Shown: positions 8,506 to 17,804 of the stretch, one piece after another
How positions within the stretch are numbered: the stretch's first letter is position 1
How the letters are laid out: the number at the start of each line of letters is the position of its first letter
NCBI GenBank assembly: GCA_037445375.1
Contig: JBBIKS010000006.1
Coordinates: 30,304-94,303, forward strand
Direction of reading: 5' to 3'
DNA: 64,000 nt
Origin: DYHD01 sp037445375
Lineage (GTDB): Bacteria > Nitrospirota > Thermodesulfovibrionia > Thermodesulfovibrionales > Dissulfurispiraceae
The notes under the pieces: model-generated
The model's input: the letters and a program-made list of their open reading frames with translations, nothing else
Databases searched by the model: none
Told to the model about the DNA's origin: nothing
Translations under genes and position numbers: made by a program

Positions 8506-8955
8506 CTATTTCTTTATGTTTTTAAGCAGCTTTTTTTCGGCTTCACTGAGTTCGATCTTTGCCTCAACAAGCCTTTTGTAATAATTATTAGCTTTTTCCA
8601 TATTTTTTGCTGCTACTGCCTTTAGAAGGTCTCCCTCCAACTCTGCAACCTCAAGGCGCTTATAATAGTCAAGCATTTCCATAAAATGTGCCATAACAAT
8701 CATACCTGTGAGGATTGGGTGATTATTTGTGACATTATATGACTTAAATATTGTGCCATGCTCAAGCTCCACCTCGAGCCCTGCTTGAAAATCCTCAACT
8801 GAGATATTTAGATTATCAAGATTAACCTTAGAGAGAATTATCTTTGCTTCTTCAGATGTAACAGAGGGCTTTTTCAGTTTAGTCCAGTCCCTTATTTTGA
8901 GCTCTTTGCAAACCATTCTTACTTCTTCCTTTGTAACATATTCTTTTATTTTCAT
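8506..8955 (-). CDS. DUF5661 family protein
   Basis: 149 residues from the ATG at 8955, chosen because GGAGG sits seven bases upstream. A longer frame back to 9021 would run into a dispersed repeat. The conserved block is VEDFQAGLEVELEHGT...NNHPILTGMIVMAHFMEMLDYYKRL, the DUF5661 signature. A charged coiled-coil tail follows (EKANNYYKRLVEAKIELSEAEKKLLKNIKK). It is soluble with no known reaction. It stands alone, convergent with the DUF3786 gene. Confidence 0.7.
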   Translation of the reverse strand: MKIKEYVTKEEVRMVCKELKIRDWTKLKKPSVTSEEAKIILSKVNLDNLNISVEDFQAGLEVELEHGTIFKSYNVTNNHPILTGMIVMAHFMEMLDYYKRLEVAELEGDLLKAVAAKNMEKANNYYKRLVEAKIELSEAEKKLLKNIKK

Positions 8956-9002
8956 CCTATCCTCCATTTTAAATAGTTTTATAAGCACCTTCATAATGAG
9001 GA

Positions 9003-9177
9003 GTGAACCTCCCCGCAGCAAGCTGCGAGGTATCCTAAAATCACCCCTCCCTTGATGGGAGGGGACAAAGGGGAGGATGAAAATAGTTTCTTGTCACCAC
9101 CACCCTCGCCCTCCCCCATCAAGGGGGAGGGAATTATAAGGAAACCCTGTGGCAAGCTACAGGGAATTAGAGTTAAA
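9003..9177. repeat. 175-bp dispersed palindromic repeat, family B, copy 1
   Basis: A GC-rich, hairpin-rich block starting TGAACCTCCCCGCAGCAAGC and ending CAGGGAATTAGAGTTAAA. A nearly identical copy lies at 60774-60949 and a shortened one at 52840-52920. It contains two opposed CCTCCC/GGGAGG palindromes plus a CCCTGT...ACAGGG hairpin. It fills most of the 358-base gap before the kinase gene, and no gene is seen there. Confidence 0.85.
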
Positions 9178-9313
9178 AAATTAAAAAAGAAGAAAAGTTT
9201 AATATAATTAAGTATAATACTATTAATGTGAGGCTTATTGAACATGATATCTTAGTTTTATTTTGGCATGAAGGCTTGGAATAAGGCCAATATGAGAAAT
9301 ATTTTACAAACAA

Positions 9314-10972
9314 ATGCAAGATAACAAAGAACAAATTAAAATTTTGATAGTTGATGATGACAAGTATATAAGAGATTTTCTCTCCATACTTCTTTCAGGC
9401 TCGGGATATTTTTGCTATATCGCATCAGACGGCAGAGAAGCCTTAAATAAAGTTCAAGCAATAAATCCAGATATTATTTTTCTTGACCTGTTCATGCTGG
9501 GAATGCATGGATTAGAGGTTTGTAAAAAAGTGAAAAAAAACCCTGAAACATCTCAAATCCCTATAATAATAATTACGGCATCTGTTGATTATGAATTAAA
9601 AATAAAATGCCTCGAAGCTGGAGCATCTGACTATATTACAAAACCACTTAATCCTTTAGAGATTAGGGCAAAAACTCAAAATTTCCTGCATATCAAAAAA
9701 TATCATGAAATAAATGTTAAAAACCTGCTTCTTCAGCAAACATTAACAATGATTGAAAGGGCAAAAAAAGAATGGGAGTCAATGGTAGATTCCATAAACG
9801 ATATTATAATTTTGGTTGACCATGAAGACACTATTATTAGGACAAATAAGAGATTATCCGAAACTACTCAACTTGATTTTAGAGATCTATTAGGCAGAAA
9901 GTGGCAAGATGTGCTTAAGGAAAGCGGTTTTACTAACAAAGTTCTCGGTTCCGGAGATATTGAGTTTTTTCATCCGAAAGGGAGATATTTTAATTATAAT
10001 ATTTACTATATCAATAATTTCAGAAATACTAACCAGTCTGCTGCTACTATTATCCTTCAGGACATTACGGGCATAAAAAAGCTGACAATCCAATTAGAAG
10101 AAAGCAGTCAGATGATAGAAATAAAGCATCAGGAGCTTGAAAAAACATATTTGGAGCTAAAGTCTGCACAGTCACAGATACTACAGCAGGAGAAGATGGC
10201 GTCAATAGGGCAGCTTGCAGCTGGCGTTGCGCATGAGATAAATAATCCCACAGGTTTTATAATGAGCAATCTTAATACCTTGCTGAAATATTCGGACAGG
10301 ATAAAGGATTTTGTATCAAGCCAGACAGAAGCTCTGGATTTAATCTCTAAGGGCGTCTCTTCGAACAAAGAGATTTTAGAGAGACTTAAAGAAAAAAGAA
10401 AGACAACAAAGTACGACCATATAATAGAAGACATAGGCAGTTTGGTCGCTGAATCCATTGATGGTGCTGAGAGGATAAAGAGGATAGTTCAGGATTTAAA
10501 AAGCTTCTCCAGAGTTGATGAGGCTGAATATAAGTTAGCTGATTTAAATCAAGGGATTGAGAGCACAATAAATATCCTATGGAATGAGCTTAAATATAAG
10601 GCTGTAATTAAAAAGGAATATGGTGATATTCCAAAAACCAAGTGCAATCTTGGACAATTGAATCAGGTATTTATGAATATATTAATTAACGCTGTTCAGG
10701 CTATTGAAAAACACGGAGAGATTGCGATCAAGACATGGAATGAGGCGGATACAATTTATATTTCTATTTCTGATACTGGAAGCGGGATACCTGAAGACAA
10801 AATAAGCAGGATTTTTGAGCCATTTTATACAACTAAGCCAGTTGGGGAGGGGACAGGGCTTGGACTGAGCATAACTTATGACATTGTCCGCAAACATAAC
10901 GGTGATATCAAGGTAAAAAGCGCATTAGGGGTTGGGACGACATTTATGATTAATATTCCGGTTATAAGCTAA
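9314..10972 (+). CDS. Response regulator-histidine kinase hybrid (REC-PAS-HisKA-HATPase)
   Basis: 552 residues, soluble. An N-terminal receiver (1-125; acidic pocket VDDDK, phospho-acceptor Asp58 in IIFLDLFM, Lys in TKPL) is followed by a PAS domain (about 150-265), a coiled coil, the H box GVAHEINNPTG (His307) and an ATPase domain (NILINAVQAI; DTGSGIPED; GTGLGLSITYDIV). With the sensor receiver in front, this kinase is probably itself controlled by phosphorylation from another kinase. It is the first of three receiver-containing genes in a row, and a repeat element separates it from the next. Confidence 0.9.
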   Translation: MQDNKEQIKILIVDDDKYIRDFLSILLSGSGYFCYIASDGREALNKVQAINPDIIFLDLFMLGMHGLEVCKKVKKNPETSQIPIIIITASVDYELKIKCLEAGASDYITKPLNPLEIRAKTQNFLHIKKYHEINVKNLLLQQTLTMIERAKKEWESMVDSINDIIILVDHEDTIIRTNKRLSETTQLDFRDLLGRKWQDVLKESGFTNKVLGSGDIEFFHPKGRYFNYNIYYINNFRNTNQSAATIILQDITGIKKLTIQLEESSQMIEIKHQELEKTYLELKSAQSQILQQEKMASIGQLAAGVAHEINNPTGFIMSNLNTLLKYSDRIKDFVSSQTEALDLISKGVSSNKEILERLKEKRKTTKYDHIIEDIGSLVAESIDGAERIKRIVQDLKSFSRVDEAEYKLADLNQGIESTINILWNELKYKAVIKKEYGDIPKTKCNLGQLNQVFMNILINAVQAIEKHGEIAIKTWNEADTIYISISDTGSGIPEDKISRIFEPFYTTKPVGEGTGLGLSITYDIVRKHNGDIKVKSALGVGTTFMINIPVIS

Positions 10973-10991
10973 GAAGGTAATTTTGTCGAAT

Positions 10992-11090
10992 GACAGGCGG
11001 GAAGCCTGTCATTCGGAGCATCATTAATCACCTTTTGGTAGGACAGCCGTCCCGGCTGTCGTGGGTGTGCGGGCAAAATAGCTCAAATTA
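10992..11090 (+). repeat. Dispersed inverted-repeat element, family E, copy 1
   Basis: It contains two short hairpins, GACAGGCGGGAAGCCTGTC and GGACAGCCGTCCCGGCTGTC, and ends GCTCAAATTA. The reverse complement of 21146-21281 aligns along its whole length. The TTGAGC end motif recurs at other intergenic sites. It lies between two signalling genes, about 18 bases before the next start codon. Confidence 0.8.
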
Positions 11091-11107
11091 GGTAAGAGGT
11101 AAATTCG

Positions 11108-11917
11108 ATGGAAGAGATAAAAATACTTTTTGTTGATGATGAAGAATTCGTATTGAGAGCTTTAAAAAGGCTCTTTATGGATGACGATTATACGATACTG
11201 ACTGCATTATCAGGCGAAGAAGGGCTTGAAACTATTAAGAAAGAAGAACCCCAAGTCATTGTTTCTGATTATCGGATGCCCGGCATGAATGGGATTGAAT
11301 TTTTGAGAAAGGCATACATACGAAAACCTGATGCTGTAAGGATTGTATTGTCCGGATATGCTGACACGGCTATTGTAGTTGAGGCTATTAATGAAGGCCA
11401 AATTTACAAACTCATCCCAAAACCATGGAATGATGATGAACTTAAGATCTCAATATCCAACTCAGTTGACAGGTATATGCTCTATAAAAGAAACATCGAA
11501 CTTACTCATGAATTGGTCGATAAGAACGAAGAACTGATAAGGGTAAATGAGGAATTAAAAAAGTTAATAAAGGAAAAATCCGAACTTCTTAATTTTAAAA
11601 GCAAAATGCTCTCAAACTTTCAAAACATTATCAATGCAGTTCCTGTGGGTATCATGGGAGTGGGTATTGACGGTGTAATGGTTCAGTGCAATGAGGCGTG
11701 GCTTAATATATCTGGCATCGGGTGGGGCAATCTTGGAGACAATATTGACTCCTTTTTGCCTGTGAACGTTATCAATTTTATAGAAAATGTTAAGGATAAT
11801 CTCGAATCTGAACAGCACACAATAATAAACGGCTTGCATGGGAAATTAATTAGCACACTGATTAAGGATGAGACTGAACAGCAGCGAGGAATTATATTGA
11901 CATTTATACATATCTAA
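11108..11917 (+). CDS. Response regulator with PAS output domain (REC-coiled coil-PAS)
   Basis: 269 residues. The receiver domain (1-125) has acidic VDDEE, phospho-acceptor Asp54 in IVSDYRMPGMNG and the PKPW loop typical of receivers linked to HD-GYP proteins. A long charged coiled coil (130-175) leads to a PAS domain (about 178-269; INAVPVGIMGVGIDGVMVQCNEAWL). No kinase, DNA-binding or cyclic-di-GMP domain follows, so it probably works by protein contact. A GAGG Shine-Dalgarno site precedes the ATG. The receiver is very like that of the next gene, which suggests duplication. Confidence 0.85.
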   Translation: MEEIKILFVDDEEFVLRALKRLFMDDDYTILTALSGEEGLETIKKEEPQVIVSDYRMPGMNGIEFLRKAYIRKPDAVRIVLSGYADTAIVVEAINEGQIYKLIPKPWNDDELKISISNSVDRYMLYKRNIELTHELVDKNEELIRVNEELKKLIKEKSELLNFKSKMLSNFQNIINAVPVGIMGVGIDGVMVQCNEAWLNISGIGWGNLGDNIDSFLPVNVINFIENVKDNLESEQHTIINGLHGKLISTLIKDETEQQRGIILTFIHI

Positions 11918-11935
11918 CAAAGGCAAACTAATATA

Positions 11936-12008
11936 GTGTCTGTTTATAAAGTCAAAAATCGCCCCCTCCCTTGAGATGAAGGGTTTGGGAGTGTGCTGAA
12001 ATCGGCAT
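11936..12008 (+). repeat. Fragment of the GTGTCTGTTTATAAA-ended MITE family (family A)
   Basis: It begins GTGTCTGTTTATAAAGTCAA, the same terminus as the complete element at 22045-22176. A CCCTCCCTTGAG hairpin-like core follows and it fades near CGGCATTTATT. The right terminal repeat is missing. Confidence 0.65.
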
Positions 12009-12064
12009 TTATTTAAATAATCTCAATGCAGTAGAAACTCGTAACTAACTAATGGTAAATTCTT

Positions 12065-13357
12065 ATGCAAGAAACCTTTAATGTTCTCTTTGTGGATGAC
12101 GAGGAAAATATCCTTAAGGCTTTGAAACGATTATTCATTGATGAAAAAATCGAGGTTTTCACAGCCTTGTCCGGCAAAGAAGGCCTTGAAATCATTGCTA
12201 ATAATGAATTTGCATTAATTGTATCGGATCAGCGAATGCCTGAGATGACCGGAACCGAATTTCTTCTGAAAGCCAAAGAACAAAGCCAAGACACTATTAG
12301 AATCATCCTGACAGGTTATGCTGATGTTAATGCGGCTATCAATGCCATAAATGAAGCTGGTGCATATAGATATATCACAAAACCATGGAATGATAGGGAA
12401 ATCGTGCATATAGTAAAAGAAGCGGTTGGCAGATACAAGCTATTAAAAGAGAATATATATCTGACCGAACTGACAAGGAAACAGAAAGAAGAATTGCATA
12501 CATGGAGCAAGGAGCTCGAACATTATGTGCAAGTCCATACAATAGATTTAACCAAGAAGGACAAAGAAATCAAGATATTAAATGAAAGGCTTCAAAAACA
12601 TTTTAAGGAGTTAATGTCTGGTTTTTTAAATTTAATTGGACTTAGGGGAAAAGACATTCGTAGTCACTCTGAAAAAGTGGCATTTATCTCAGGAGAGATG
12701 GCAAAAAAAATACCGTTGAGCGAACCAGAAATTAGAACAATAACAACAGCAGGGCATTTGCATGATATCGGCAAGATGCACATCTCAGATGTTGTACTTT
12801 TTAAAGAACCAGAGGAACTCTCTGCGGATGAAATGGATCAATATATGAAGCATCCGATAAGTGGTCAATTGGCTCTTAGCCCGATCGAAGAGCTGCATGG
12901 TGCCGGCTTGCTCATAAGACATCATCACGAAAATTATGATGGAAGCGGCTTTCCTGATAAGCTAAGGGGAGAAAAGATGCCGATTGGCTCAAGGCTTATA
13001 TCATTAGCCGATAAATTTGAAAAGCTTACGAGGCGAGGTGATGCAGAGGATTCACTAAAGAAAATAAAGTCAATGCTCGGTAAAGAGTTTGATCCTGAAT
13101 TATTCAATTTTCTAGAGACAGTAGCGTATGAACAAAAATCTGCCCTCTTTTCTTCGGATGATATTATAGAGGCTGAACTATCCCCGAAAGATTTGGCACC
13201 AGGCTTAATTTTATCAAGGGATGTTATGGGAGGCTCTGGTCTCATTATAATAAAAAAAGATACTGTGCTTACAGAGAAAAATATTGAACTTTTGCAAAGA
13301 AGCTTTTCGATGGATGCCTCAAAGAGCGGTATATTTGTTTATAAAAAAAGAAAATAG
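12065..13357 (+). CDS. Cyclic-di-GMP phosphodiesterase, REC-HD-GYP (RpfG type)
   Basis: 430 residues. The receiver (1-125) carries phospho-acceptor Asp55 (IVSDQRMPEMTG). After a coiled-coil linker comes the HD-GYP domain: HSEKVAF, H233-D234 in HLHDIGK, the HP...G helix, HHHE at 286-289 and DGSGFP (GFP replacing GYP). These residues bind the di- or tri-iron centre that hydrolyses c-di-GMP. A small C-terminal beta domain (from about 370; LAPGLILSRDV) resembles the tail seen in other RpfG-like proteins. It should lower c-di-GMP when phosphorylated. The neighbouring kinase and REC-PAS protein are the likely partners. Confidence 0.9.
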   Translation: MQETFNVLFVDDEENILKALKRLFIDEKIEVFTALSGKEGLEIIANNEFALIVSDQRMPEMTGTEFLLKAKEQSQDTIRIILTGYADVNAAINAINEAGAYRYITKPWNDREIVHIVKEAVGRYKLLKENIYLTELTRKQKEELHTWSKELEHYVQVHTIDLTKKDKEIKILNERLQKHFKELMSGFLNLIGLRGKDIRSHSEKVAFISGEMAKKIPLSEPEIRTITTAGHLHDIGKMHISDVVLFKEPEELSADEMDQYMKHPISGQLALSPIEELHGAGLLIRHHHENYDGSGFPDKLRGEKMPIGSRLISLADKFEKLTRRGDAEDSLKKIKSMLGKEFDPELFNFLETVAYEQKSALFSSDDIIEAELSPKDLAPGLILSRDVMGGSGLIIIKKDTVLTEKNIELLQRSFSMDASKSGIFVYKKRK

Positions 13358-13512
13358 TATTAAATTGAGCGAGACTAATCATGACAAAGGCAATATTGCA
13401 TCCAAAAGCATCACAAATGCAGTGCTTCAATAAATAATGCCATTGTGATAATGAATGTCTGAGTTTGAAAGACATTAGGAAATCTTTTAGGCAAGAAGGG
13501 CTAATCTATCAG

Positions 13513-14151
13513 ATGAAGATTTGTGAGATATTTGCGAGCATTCAGGGTGAATCATCATATGCTGGATTGCCTTGTATATTTGTTAGAATGACTGGCTGCA
13601 ACCTTAGATGTGTATATTGTGATACTGCTTATGCCTATGATGAAGGTGTTGAGATGTCTGAGGACGAGGTATTTGAGAAAGTCAAAGCATATGGAATAAA
13701 TCTTCTCGAAATTACGGGCGGTGAACCACTTCTTCAATCAGAATATGTCATGCCGCTCATTGATAGATTCATTGAAAACGGTTTTAAGGTTTTGATAGAG
13801 ACAAACGGAAGCTTTAGCATAAGGGACATTAACCAAAGTGCTGTTATTATAATGGATATAAAAACACCCCTAAGCGGGATGCATGAAAAAATGTTCACGG
13901 CTAATTTCGATTATCTAAAGATTGATGATGAAATTAAATTTGTCATTCTAAACAGAAGTGATTATGAATGGACTAAAGAGATTATTTTTTCTCATAATTT
14001 GCAGAATAAATGTAAGATTCTTTTATCCCCCTCATACGATGTTTTATCCCCAGAGATATTATCTAAATGGATAATTGCGGATGAGTTGCCTGTAAGGCTT
14101 AATCTCCAGCTCCATAAATATATTTTCACCAGCGAAAGAAGGGCTATTTGA
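13513..14151 (+). CDS. queE: 7-carboxy-7-deazaguanine synthase (radical SAM)
   Basis: 212 residues from the ATG at 13513. A TTG 48 bases upstream also opens the frame, but the family begins at MKICEIFASIQGES. QueE rearranges carboxy-tetrahydropterin to CDG in queuosine/7-deazaguanine synthesis. The radical-SAM cluster motif is C29-X3-C33-X2-C36 (CNLRCVYCDT), and the SAM-binding ITGGEPLLQ follows. No other queuosine gene is adjacent, but a QueG-like Fe-S protein lies at 21.3 kb. Confidence 0.93.
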   Translation: MKICEIFASIQGESSYAGLPCIFVRMTGCNLRCVYCDTAYAYDEGVEMSEDEVFEKVKAYGINLLEITGGEPLLQSEYVMPLIDRFIENGFKVLIETNGSFSIRDINQSAVIIMDIKTPLSGMHEKMFTANFDYLKIDDEIKFVILNRSDYEWTKEIIFSHNLQNKCKILLSPSYDVLSPEILSKWIIADELPVRLNLQLHKYIFTSERRAI

Positions 14152-14180
14152 TAAAATAATCCCCCGATATGTTTAATAAA

Positions 14181-14189
14181 TGGTATAAT
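14181..14189 (+). promoter_or_regulatory. Extended -10 promoter for guaBA
   Basis: TGGTATAAT, a TGn-extended -10, lies in the 66-base gap before guaB and leaves a leader of about 25 bases including the GAGGGG Shine-Dalgarno site. No convincing -35 box is present. Confidence 0.5.
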
Positions 14190-14217
14190 TTTTATCATAT
14201 TTTAGAGGGGTTAAGTT

Positions 14218-15678
14218 ATGCTTGAAGATAAATTGCTATTAGGTTTAACCTTTGATGATGTATTATTATTGCCTGCCAAATCAGATATCATGCCTAAAGA
14301 TGTTGATGTCAGCACAAAACTAACAAAAAATATTTCTTTGAACATCCCAATTATAAGCGCTGCTATGGATACTGTTACAGATTCTAAATTAGCTATTGCT
14401 ATTGCCCGGGAGGGCGGATTAGGTATCATTCACAGGGCAATGCCTCCCCAGAAACAGGCATTGGAAGTTGACAAAGTAAAAAAGTCGGAAAGCGGTATGA
14501 TAGTTGACCCTATTACAATATCCCCCGATGAACCAATTGCTAAAGCTATGAAATTAATGGAGAGATACAAGATTTCAGGGGTGCCTGTTACTACAAACGA
14601 CAAGCTTGTGGGCATACTGACGAATAGGGATTTAAGATTTGAGACAAGTATGGACAGAAGGGTTGCAGAGGTTATGACCCGCGAAAAACTCGTGACCGCC
14701 GCTGTCGGCACTACTTTGGACGAAGCAAAGGAATTGTTACATAAATATAAGATTGAAAAGCTCCCCATCGTTGATGATGATTTTAATTTAAAAGGACTTA
14801 TAACTATAAAAGACATAGAGAAAAAGAAGAAATATCCATGTGCTTGTAAAGACCATATGGGAAGGCTGAGAGTTGGAGCTGCTGTGGGAGTCGGAGATGA
14901 GGCTCTCCACAGAGTTGAATTGCTTATGAAGGCAGGTGTTGATATAATTGCCATAGACACTGCCCATGGCCACTCAAGTGCGGTAATAGAAACCTTAAAA
15001 GAAATCAAAAACAATTTTGACATTGATGTGGTTGCTGGCAATATAGCAACTGCTGAGGCGGCATATGACCTTATCCAAGCTGGCGCTGATGCTGTCAAAA
15101 TTGGAATCGGGCCCGGCTCTATATGCACTACGAGGATAGTCGCGGGGGCAGGAGTGCCCCAACTTACAGCGATAAAGAATTGCTATGAAGTAACATCGAA
15201 GGCAAACATACCTATAATAGCGGACGGAGGAATAAAGTATTCAGGTGATATAACAAAGGCACTTGCAGCAGGGGCGCATTGCGTTATGATAGGCAGCCTC
15301 TTCGCAGGGACTGATGAATCTCCGGGAGAACTGATTCTATTTCAGGGCAGAAGCTACAAGGAATACAGGGGAATGGGATCTTTAGGCGCTATGCAGCAAG
15401 GCGCAAAAGACAGATATGCTCAGCAAGGGGTTGATGTTGGTAAGCTTGTCCCTGAAGGTGTTGAAGGTAGAGTGCCATATAAGGGACCTCTTTCTCAAAG
15501 CATCCATCAGCTTTGCGGCGGATTAAGGTCGGGAATGGGATATTGTGGATGCAGCACCCTTGATGAAATGAGAAAGTACGCAAGATTTATAAGAATCACT
15601 AATGCAGGATTCAGGGAGAGCCATGTGCATAATGTAATCATCACAAAAGAGGCTCCTAATTACAGGGTAGAGCAGTAA
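14218..15678 (+). CDS. guaB: Inosine-5'-monophosphate dehydrogenase
   Basis: 486 residues, full length. It oxidises IMP to XMP with NAD+, the committed step to GMP. Residues ~95-205 hold two CBS domains, the regulatory Bateman module. The catalytic loop GPGSICTTRIVAGAG gives Cys303. The flap and arginine region reads GMGSLGAMQQG...DRYAQ, and the C-terminal GYCGCSTLDEM is typical. It lies one base upstream of guaA in the same operon. Confidence 0.97.
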   Translation: MLEDKLLLGLTFDDVLLLPAKSDIMPKDVDVSTKLTKNISLNIPIISAAMDTVTDSKLAIAIAREGGLGIIHRAMPPQKQALEVDKVKKSESGMIVDPITISPDEPIAKAMKLMERYKISGVPVTTNDKLVGILTNRDLRFETSMDRRVAEVMTREKLVTAAVGTTLDEAKELLHKYKIEKLPIVDDDFNLKGLITIKDIEKKKKYPCACKDHMGRLRVGAAVGVGDEALHRVELLMKAGVDIIAIDTAHGHSSAVIETLKEIKNNFDIDVVAGNIATAEAAYDLIQAGADAVKIGIGPGSICTTRIVAGAGVPQLTAIKNCYEVTSKANIPIIADGGIKYSGDITKALAAGAHCVMIGSLFAGTDESPGELILFQGRSYKEYRGMGSLGAMQQGAKDRYAQQGVDVGKLVPEGVEGRVPYKGPLSQSIHQLCGGLRSGMGYCGCSTLDEMRKYARFIRITNAGFRESHVHNVIITKEAPNYRVEQ

Positions 15679-15679
15679 G

Positions 15680-17221
15680 ATGTTGAATACAGAGAAGATT
15701 TTGGTTTTAGATTTTGGTTCGCAATATACACAGCTTATAGCCAGAAGGGTCAGGGAAAATAAGGTTTATTCCGAGATATATCCATTCAATGCACCTATAG
15801 ATAAAATCAAGGCATTTCTGCCTAAAGGCATCATTCTTTCGGGCGGACCTTCAAGTGTTTATGAGGATGGGGCTCCAATCCCTGATTTAAATATATTCAA
15901 ACTCGGCATTCCAGTGCTGGGGATTTGTTACGGCATGCAATTAATGGCACATCTTCTGGGCGGCGAGGTTTCAAAGGCGATTAAAAGAGAATACGGCAAG
16001 GCAGAACTTGTTGTTGATGATGCTAAAGATATATTTGCTGAAATACCTCCTCAGACAAAGGTCTGGATGAGTCATGGAGATAAAATTAATAAATTACCAC
16101 GAAAATTTTCGATTATTGGACATACCAGCAACTCTCCGGTAGCCGCTATGGCAGACAGGAGTAATAGATTCTATGCTTTTCAGTTCCACCCTGAGGTTGT
16201 TCATACTGATGAAGGCTCCAAAATACTCCACAGTTTTATTTTCAATATATGCGGGTGCAAGCCAACATGGACAATGAAGTCTTTCATTGAAACTATAAAA
16301 CAAGAGATTGCGGAGAAGGTCAAAGATCAAAAAGTTGTATGCGGCATTAGCGGGGGAGTTGATTCTTCAGTTACTGCAGTATTGGCGCACGAGGCTGTCG
16401 GCGATGCCCTCATATGCATCTTCGTAGATAATGGGTTGCTCAGGCATAATGAGGCTATAAAGGTAGAAGAAACCTTAAGAAAAAACTTTAACATGAACAT
16501 CACATGTGTTGATGCCTCCGAAAGATTTTTAAAAAGACTCAGAGGTATCAAAGATCCCGAAAGAAAAAGAAAGATTATCGGTAATGAATTCATAAGGGTA
16601 TTTGAAGAAGAGGCAAAAAAGATTAAGGGTGCAAGATTCCTTGCTCAGGGGACATTATACCCGGATGTCATCGAGAGCACATCGTTCAAAGGGCCTTCTG
16701 CGACTATCAAAAGCCATCATAATGTTGGCGGACTTCTCAAGAAGATGAAGCTCGAACTGATTGAACCATTGCGCGAGCTTTTCAAGGATGAGGTGCGATT
16801 GCTCGGTCATGAACTCGGAATGCCTGATGAAATTATCAATAGACATCCCTTCCCCGGTCCCGGTCTTGCGATCAGATGCATCGGAGATGTAACAAGGCAG
16901 AGAATGGATATATTAAGAAAGGCTGATGTTATTGTGCTTGAGGAAATAAAAAGATTCAGGCTTTACAATGAAATATGGCAGGCATTCGCAGTGCTCCTTC
17001 CCGTTAAAAGTGTTGGTGTAATGGGCGATGAGAGGACTTATGAAAATGTGATAGCAGTGAGAGCTGTAACAAGCCTGGATGGTATGACCGCAGACTGGGC
17101 AAAAATACCTTATGAAGCAATGGAAAGCATATCTAACAGGATAATAAATGAAGTAAAAGGTATAAATAGGGTTGTCTATGATATAACCTCAAAACCCCCC
17201 GGAACTATTGAGTGGGAATGA
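15680..17221 (+). CDS. guaA: GMP synthase (glutamine-hydrolysing)
   Basis: 513 residues. It aminates XMP to GMP. The N-terminal glutamine amidotransferase has nucleophile Cys83 in GICYGMQ and the HPE of FQFHPEVVH. The ATP-pyrophosphatase domain has the P-loop SGGVDSS, and the dimerisation domain ends TSKPPGTIEWE. This is a canonical single-chain enzyme. Its last codons overlap a frame of the following Fe-S gene. Confidence 0.97.
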   Translation: MLNTEKILVLDFGSQYTQLIARRVRENKVYSEIYPFNAPIDKIKAFLPKGIILSGGPSSVYEDGAPIPDLNIFKLGIPVLGICYGMQLMAHLLGGEVSKAIKREYGKAELVVDDAKDIFAEIPPQTKVWMSHGDKINKLPRKFSIIGHTSNSPVAAMADRSNRFYAFQFHPEVVHTDEGSKILHSFIFNICGCKPTWTMKSFIETIKQEIAEKVKDQKVVCGISGGVDSSVTAVLAHEAVGDALICIFVDNGLLRHNEAIKVEETLRKNFNMNITCVDASERFLKRLRGIKDPERKRKIIGNEFIRVFEEEAKKIKGARFLAQGTLYPDVIESTSFKGPSATIKSHHNVGGLLKKMKLELIEPLRELFKDEVRLLGHELGMPDEIINRHPFPGPGLAIRCIGDVTRQRMDILRKADVIVLEEIKRFRLYNEIWQAFAVLLPVKSVGVMGDERTYENVIAVRAVTSLDGMTADWAKIPYEAMESISNRIINEVKGINRVVYDITSKPPGTIEWE

Positions 17222-17237
17222 TTTTTATGGAGAATTA

Positions 17238-17759
17238 ATGCTGTTAAATAGATATCACAAAGAGATTATTAACGCTGAGTGCAATCCCAACTTTGAATCT
17301 GTGCATTGCATTGCGCATTTAGATGAAGATATTAGCGAAGTAATACCTTACCTGAACGCTGAGTTAGGTGGGTATCAGTTCATTAGTGAGCCTATTGCGG
17401 TTACATTCAAAATCTACGGAAGGCTTATAACTGTTCATTCTAAAAAAATTGCTATCAATGCATTAAAAGATGAAGCCCAAGCTGATAAGATTATAGAGTG
17501 GCTTAAGGATAAGATTAATGAAACATGGGAAAATAGACTTGAAATCAAACCCTTATACGAAGCTATGCCGAGGCCAAAACTTGTTGAGATTTTAAAGTTG
17601 CTCCCTAACACCAATTGCAAAGAATGCGAACAACCCACTTGTATGGTATTTGCGCTACAGCTTGCTGAAGGCGAAAAAGCCGTTGAAGATTGCTCGCAAT
17701 TATCTGCTGAAAATCGGGAAGAACTTGAAAAATATATCAGAAAATTTATAAAAAATTAG
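17238..17759 (+). CDS. Small Fe-S protein downstream of guaA
   Basis: 173 residues from the ATG at 17238, which has GGAG five bases upstream. A TTG at 17208 inside guaA opens the same frame but lacks such a site. The first ~100 residues match nothing I can name securely. The C-terminal part carries CKECEQPTCMVFALQLAEGEKAVEDC, a PF04060-type [4Fe-4S] module with four cysteines, very like the module at the start of the DUF3786 protein at 7.7 kb (both read LLPxxNCxECxxxxCMxFA). It probably has an electron-transfer or redox-sensing role in an anaerobe. The substrate is unknown. Confidence 0.7.
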   Translation: MLLNRYHKEIINAECNPNFESVHCIAHLDEDISEVIPYLNAELGGYQFISEPIAVTFKIYGRLITVHSKKIAINALKDEAQADKIIEWLKDKINETWENRLEIKPLYEAMPRPKLVEILKLLPNTNCKECEQPTCMVFALQLAEGEKAVEDCSQLSAENREELEKYIRKFIKN

Positions 17760-17804
17760 GATTATGCAAAGATATTATATGTTATAATAGACCTTCTCTA
17801 AAAA

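Noticed and set aside
8991..9245. 84-codon minus-strand ORF
   Set aside because: It lies almost entirely within the family B palindromic repeat, and its proline/glycine-rich product simply reflects the repeat.
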